Below are positions 7,563 through 9,320 of a stretch of DNA of 9,320 nucleotides, piece after piece. Below the pieces are notes generated by a model. The model was not told the origin of the DNA. It saw only the letters and a program-made list of their open reading frames with translations, and made no database searches. Source of the stretch: an uncultured Sphingomonadaceae bacterium (GTDB lineage: Bacteria > Pseudomonadota > Alphaproteobacteria > Sphingomonadales > Sphingomonadaceae); NCBI GenBank assembly GCA_938016505.1, contig CALLWN010000110.1, positions 1 to 9,320 of the forward strand, given 5' to 3'. Positions within the stretch are counted from its first letter, which is position 1, and each line of letters begins with the position of its first letter. Position numbers and translations under genes: made by a program.

Positions 7563-7934
7563 TCAGTCAGGCAGGATCGCGGCCGTCGCCTGGCCGCGGG
7601 CGCGATGTTCGGCGATCGCGCGGCTGCGTCCCGGCTGGGATGCAGCGATGGTCGCAGCGACACAGTCGGCACGGGCGGAATCGAGCGCCGGTGACCGTGC
7701 GGCCGGCTCGGGGTCGCAGACTTCGCGCGCGGCCCGGGCGATGCGGGCGTCGAGCCTGGCCCGTCCTTCGACTGTCGTCAGGTCAAGACCCCGCGTGCGG
7801 ATGAGTACCGCTGCCGGATCGAACTGGGGGGGCATGCCCCTCGCTGCTGCAAGGGCGGTGGCGGGTTCGGATGCGGCCAGCGGCGCGAGGCCGATGGCCG
7901 CTCCGACAAGATAGGGGATAGCACGGTGCGTCAT
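7563..7934 (-). CDS. UrcA-family exported protein of unknown function
   Basis: The product has 123 residues. The N-terminus (MTHRAIPYLVGAAIGLAPLAAS) is hydrophobic and signal-peptide-like; the cleavage site is unclear, with ATA at 25-27 or AAA at 29-31 possible. The core fits the UrcA pattern: a short strand (VLIRTRGLDLTTVEGRARLDARI, 43-65), then helix AARAAREVC with C73, and DCVAATIAAS with C91. The two cysteines could form a disulfide in the periplasm. The last 25 residues are Arg/Ala-rich and look disordered. The family is uncharacterised, so no function is given. ATG 7934 is supported by GAGGGAG six bases upstream (7941-7947) and a candidate promoter at 7976-8003. An in-frame upstream ATG (7985) would lie upstream of the predicted transcription start. 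The region before it contains 11-bp-phased TGTCA repeats resembling a Pho box. Confidence 0.82.
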   Translation of the reverse strand: MTHRAIPYLVGAAIGLAPLAASEPATALAAARGMPPQFDPAAVLIRTRGLDLTTVEGRARLDARIARAAREVCDPEPAARSPALDSARADCVAATIAASQPGRSRAIAEHRARGQATAAILPD

Positions 7935-7950
7935 GATCAACTCCCTCGGC

Positions 7951-7966
7951 GCCGGGGAATGCCGGC
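7951..7966 (-). promoter_or_regulatory. Leader hairpin upstream of the UrcA-type gene
   Basis: On the transcribed strand GCCGG-CATTCC-CCGGC forms a 5-bp stem with a six-base loop. It lies between the predicted transcription start near 7969 and the Shine-Dalgarno at 7941-7947. It may stabilise the mRNA or modulate initiation. The stem is short, so confidence is low. Confidence 0.3.
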
Positions 7967-7975
7967 ACGGAGAGG

Positions 7976-8003
7976 AGTCTAGCATGTGTCACGCAGATTT
8001 CAA
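7976..8003 (-). promoter_or_regulatory. Candidate sigma70-type promoter for the UrcA-type gene
   Basis: On the minus strand, TTGAAA (7998-8003) and TAGACT (7976-7981) are separated by 16 bp. The -10 region GCTAGACT resembles the alphaproteobacterial GCTAnAwC pattern. This would place transcription start near 7969, giving a leader of about 35 nt with the Shine-Dalgarno well positioned. This stretch is notably AT-richer than the surroundings. Confidence 0.5.
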
Positions 8004-8025
8004 ATCACTGTCATGATAGTGTCAT
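7986..8025. promoter_or_regulatory. Pho-box-like array of TGTCA repeats at 11-bp spacing
   Basis: Read on the plus strand, 7-base units start every 11 bp: GTGTCAC (7986), ATTTCAA (7997, weak), CTGTCAT (8008) and GTGTCAT (8019). The last pair, CTGTCAT-GATA-GTGTCAT, matches the PhoB consensus of two CTGTCAY units separated by four AT-rich bases at 13 of 14 unit positions. The array overlaps the -35 of the UrcA-type promoter. The units read opposite to that gene, so repression is as plausible as activation. The same bases form a near-palindrome, CACTGTCATGATAGTG (8006-8021), so a dimeric repressor is an alternative reading. Confidence 0.5.
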
Positions 8026-8050
8026 GGAAAAGTGCAAGCCGTCATCCGAA

Positions 8051-8704
8051 TCACCTCCCAGGCCCGGCTCGCAGCCGCCGGTCGAGGTAGCCCTCCACCG
8101 TCCGCATCAGCTCGTCCATCTCCGCCTGAAAATGGTGGTTGGCCCCTTCGATCGTCGCATAGTCGATCGTGATGTGCTTCTGGGTCTTGAGCTTCTCGAC
8201 AAGCTTGGCGACCGCCGGCTCGGCCACCACCTCGTCGCCCGTGCCCTGGACGATGAGCCCCGAGGAAGGGCAGGGCGCGAGGAACCCAAAGTCGTAGAGG
8301 TTCGCTGGAGGCGCGATCGAGATGAAGCCCTTCACCTCCGGCCGTCGCATGAGGAGCTGCATGCCGATGAGCGCGCCGAACGAGGCACCCGCCACCCAGG
8401 TCCCCGAGCTTTCGGGGTTGAGCGCCTGCAGCCAGTCGAGCGCCGATGCGGCATCCGACAATTCCCCGACCCCGTTGTCGAACTCGCCCTCCGACCGGCC
8501 GACGCCGCGGAAGTTGAACCGCAGGGTCGCAAAGCCGCGCTTCACGAACATGTTGTAGAGCGCAAGCGTGATCGGGTAATTCATCGTGCCCCCGCTGTGC
8601 GGGTGCGGGTGGAGGATGATCGCAAGCATCGGCCGCGGGTGCGGCGAAGGCTGGTAGCGGCCATGCAGACGGCCCTCGGGGCCGGGAAAGATGACTTCGG
8701 GCAT
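8051..8704 (-). CDS. Alpha/beta hydrolase, COG2945-type
   Basis: The product is a small cytoplasmic alpha/beta hydrolase of 217 residues with no signal peptide. Visible elements are HPHPHSGGTM (32-41, oxyanion-hole side), LRFNFRGVGRSEGEFDNG (61-78), the nucleophile elbow GASFGA with S108, the acid candidate D157 in QGTGDEVV, and the catalytic histidine H190 (or H191) in GANHHF. This set matches the COG2945/YfhR-like group; the natural substrate, probably an ester or thioester, cannot be read from sequence. The start ATG at 8704 has AGGGG at 8709-8713. It is divergent from the cysteine desulfurase-like gene with 141 bp between. Hydrolases of this group often sit beside Fe-S assembly genes in alphaproteobacteria (my recollection, to be verified), but no direct role is known to me. 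Confidence 0.9.
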   Translation of the reverse strand: MPEVIFPGPEGRLHGRYQPSPHPRPMLAIILHPHPHSGGTMNYPITLALYNMFVKRGFATLRFNFRGVGRSEGEFDNGVGELSDAASALDWLQALNPESSGTWVAGASFGALIGMQLLMRRPEVKGFISIAPPANLYDFGFLAPCPSSGLIVQGTGDEVVAEPAVAKLVEKLKTQKHITIDYATIEGANHHFQAEMDELMRTVEGYLDRRLRAGPGR

Positions 8705-8718
8705 AGATCCCCTTTGTT

Positions 8719-8759
8719 CGAATGGCCCGGCCCAATGCGCGAATGGTCGGGCGCGACCA
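8719..8759. promoter_or_regulatory. Direct repeat and dyad between hydrolase and desulfurase genes
   Basis: CGAATGGCCCGG (8719) recurs as CGAATGGTCGGG (8740), 10 of 12 identical at 21-bp spacing, about two helical turns. The second copy overlaps a dyad, TGGTCG-GGCG-CGACCA (8744-8759), with perfect 6-base arms. The position between divergent starts suits a regulator-binding region. I do not recognise the motif. Confidence 0.35.
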
Positions 8760-8792
8760 GGCCGAGGCTGTCGCCCCTCCTCCCGATCGGTC

Positions 8793-8798
8793 TATAGA
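8793..8798 (+). promoter_or_regulatory. Possible -10 element for the cysteine desulfurase-like gene
   Basis: TATAGA stands out in a GC-rich spacer and would set transcription start near 8805. No good -35 is seen at 16-18 bp upstream. If real, the leader to ATG 8846 is about 40 nt, which favours that start over the upstream ATG at 8813. Confidence 0.3.
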
Positions 8799-8845
8799 AA
8801 GTGGGTGAGGCGATGGGCAACCGCAACCATGGTGGCGACACGGCC

Positions 8846-9320
8846 ATGACCTATCTCGACTGGGCTGCAACCGCGCCGATGCAGCCTGCTGCCGTCGACG
8901 CTGTCGCCGCCGCCTGCGCGAGGCTCGGCTCAGGTGAATGGGCCAATCCCTCGTCCCAGCACCGGCCGGGCCGGGCCGCGCGCCGGGCGCTCGAAGACGC
9001 CCGGGCGCGGATTGCGAAGCGTCTCGGGGTTCCCGCCGATGCGATCGTCTTCACCAGCGGCGGCACCGAGGCGCTGGCGCTGGCGCTTGGGGGCGCGGCC
9101 GCGCCAGCGCGCGTGATCCTCGCCACCGAGCACGCCGCAGTCCGCGAGGCCGCGCCGGGGGCCGTCATCCTCCCGGTCGACCGCAACGGCCTCCTTGTGG
9201 AGGAGGCTCTCGACCGGCTGCCGGAAGGATCGCTGGTCGCCGTCCAGGCCGCGAGCAACGAAACCGGGGTCCTCCAGCAGCTCGACCGGGTTGCAGCGCT
9301 GGTCCATGCCCGCAGCGGCC
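8846..9320 (+). CDS. Cysteine desulfurase-like PLP enzyme (NifS/IscS family), partial at right edge
   Basis: The visible 158 residues are the N-terminal part of a class V aminotransferase-fold enzyme. Such enzymes use PLP to move sulfur from cysteine to a persulfide for Fe-S clusters or thio-modification. Signatures seen: N-terminal TYLDWAATAPM (2-12), NPSSQHRPGRAAR (34-46), SGGTEALALAL (71-81), the PLP-stacking histidine context TEHAAV with H96, and SNETGV with N138, the position of the cofactor-contacting asparagine. The Schiff-base lysine and the catalytic cysteine loop lie beyond the window, so activity cannot be judged. The usual N-N/D-N after GGTEA/S is replaced by LALA, suggesting a divergent member. 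I chose ATG 8846 because MTYLDWAAT matches family N-termini. In-frame ATG 8813 and GTG 8801 are alternatives that would add 11 and 15 residues. It is divergent from the hydrolase. Confidence 0.88.
   Translation, partial: MTYLDWAATAPMQPAAVDAVAAACARLGSGEWANPSSQHRPGRAARRALEDARARIAKRLGVPADAIVFTSGGTEALALALGGAAAPARVILATEHAAVREAAPGAVILPVDRNGLLVEEALDRLPEGSLVAVQAASNETGVLQQLDRVAALVHARSG

Noticed and set aside
8012..8037. Alternative minus-strand promoter TTGCAC/TATCAT
   Set aside because: The spacer is only 14 bp, too short for a sigma70 promoter, and the TTGAAA/TAGACT pair downstream is better spaced.
8024..8797. 257-codon plus-strand frame opposite the hydrolase, starting right after the Pho-box-like array
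   Set aside because: Tempting because the repeats point this way, but the translation is Arg/His/Glu-rich antisense of the hydrolase, and there is no -10 between the array and the ATG at 8024, which itself overlaps the last repeat.
1..9320. Mobile elements, CRISPR arrays, tRNA or rRNA genes
   Set aside because: No transposase, integrase, regularly spaced repeat or tRNA-like cloverleaf was seen. Composition is uniform and gene content is core chromosomal.

Overview
The window is GC-rich (roughly 70% by eye) and almost fully coding. It looks like a chromosomal housekeeping region of an alphaproteobacterium, most likely a sphingomonad or close relative. This rests on protein style (SdhE, RecG, TyrS and AnmK resemble alphaproteobacterial forms), on an UrcA-family exported protein (a family I know mainly from sphingomonads, caulobacters and xanthomonads), and on strong GC bias at third codon positions. 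The genus is not resolved. I see no mobile element, CRISPR array, rRNA or tRNA, and no gap over about 150 bp between genes.

Layout. Minus strand, 1-2364: mfd (transcription-repair coupling factor), running off the left edge after helicase motif III. It is translationally coupled by an ATGA overlap to sdhE (2361-2636, minus), the FAD-assembly factor of succinate dehydrogenase. Divergently, 2710-4809 (plus) is recG, the branch-migration helicase, whose motor is homologous to that of Mfd. It is followed by a small exported Sel1-repeat protein (4832-5200, plus). This gene converges on tyrS (5205-6416, minus) with only 4 bp between the two stop codons. tyrS is divergent from anmK (6448-7536, plus; anhydro-N-acetylmuramic acid kinase, cell-wall recycling) with only 31 bp between start codons. 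anmK converges on an UrcA-family gene (7563-7934, minus). Upstream of that is a sigma70-like promoter overlapped by 11-bp-phased TGTCA repeats that resemble a Pho box. Next come a COG2945-type alpha/beta hydrolase (8051-8704, minus) and, divergently, the first 158 codons of a cysteine desulfurase-like PLP enzyme (8846 to the right edge, plus).

How the genes fit together: two DNA-repair motors flank sdhE; tyrS serves translation; anmK serves peptidoglycan recycling; the cysteine desulfurase probably serves iron-sulfur or sulfur-transfer chemistry. This is a patchwork of core genes rather than one pathway. I do not see a convincing new multi-gene system. The features most worth a second look are regulatory: the Pho-box-like array before the UrcA gene, the very compact tyrS/anmK divergent region, the palindrome containing both converging stop codons at 5197-5208, and the repeats between the hydrolase and the desulfurase.
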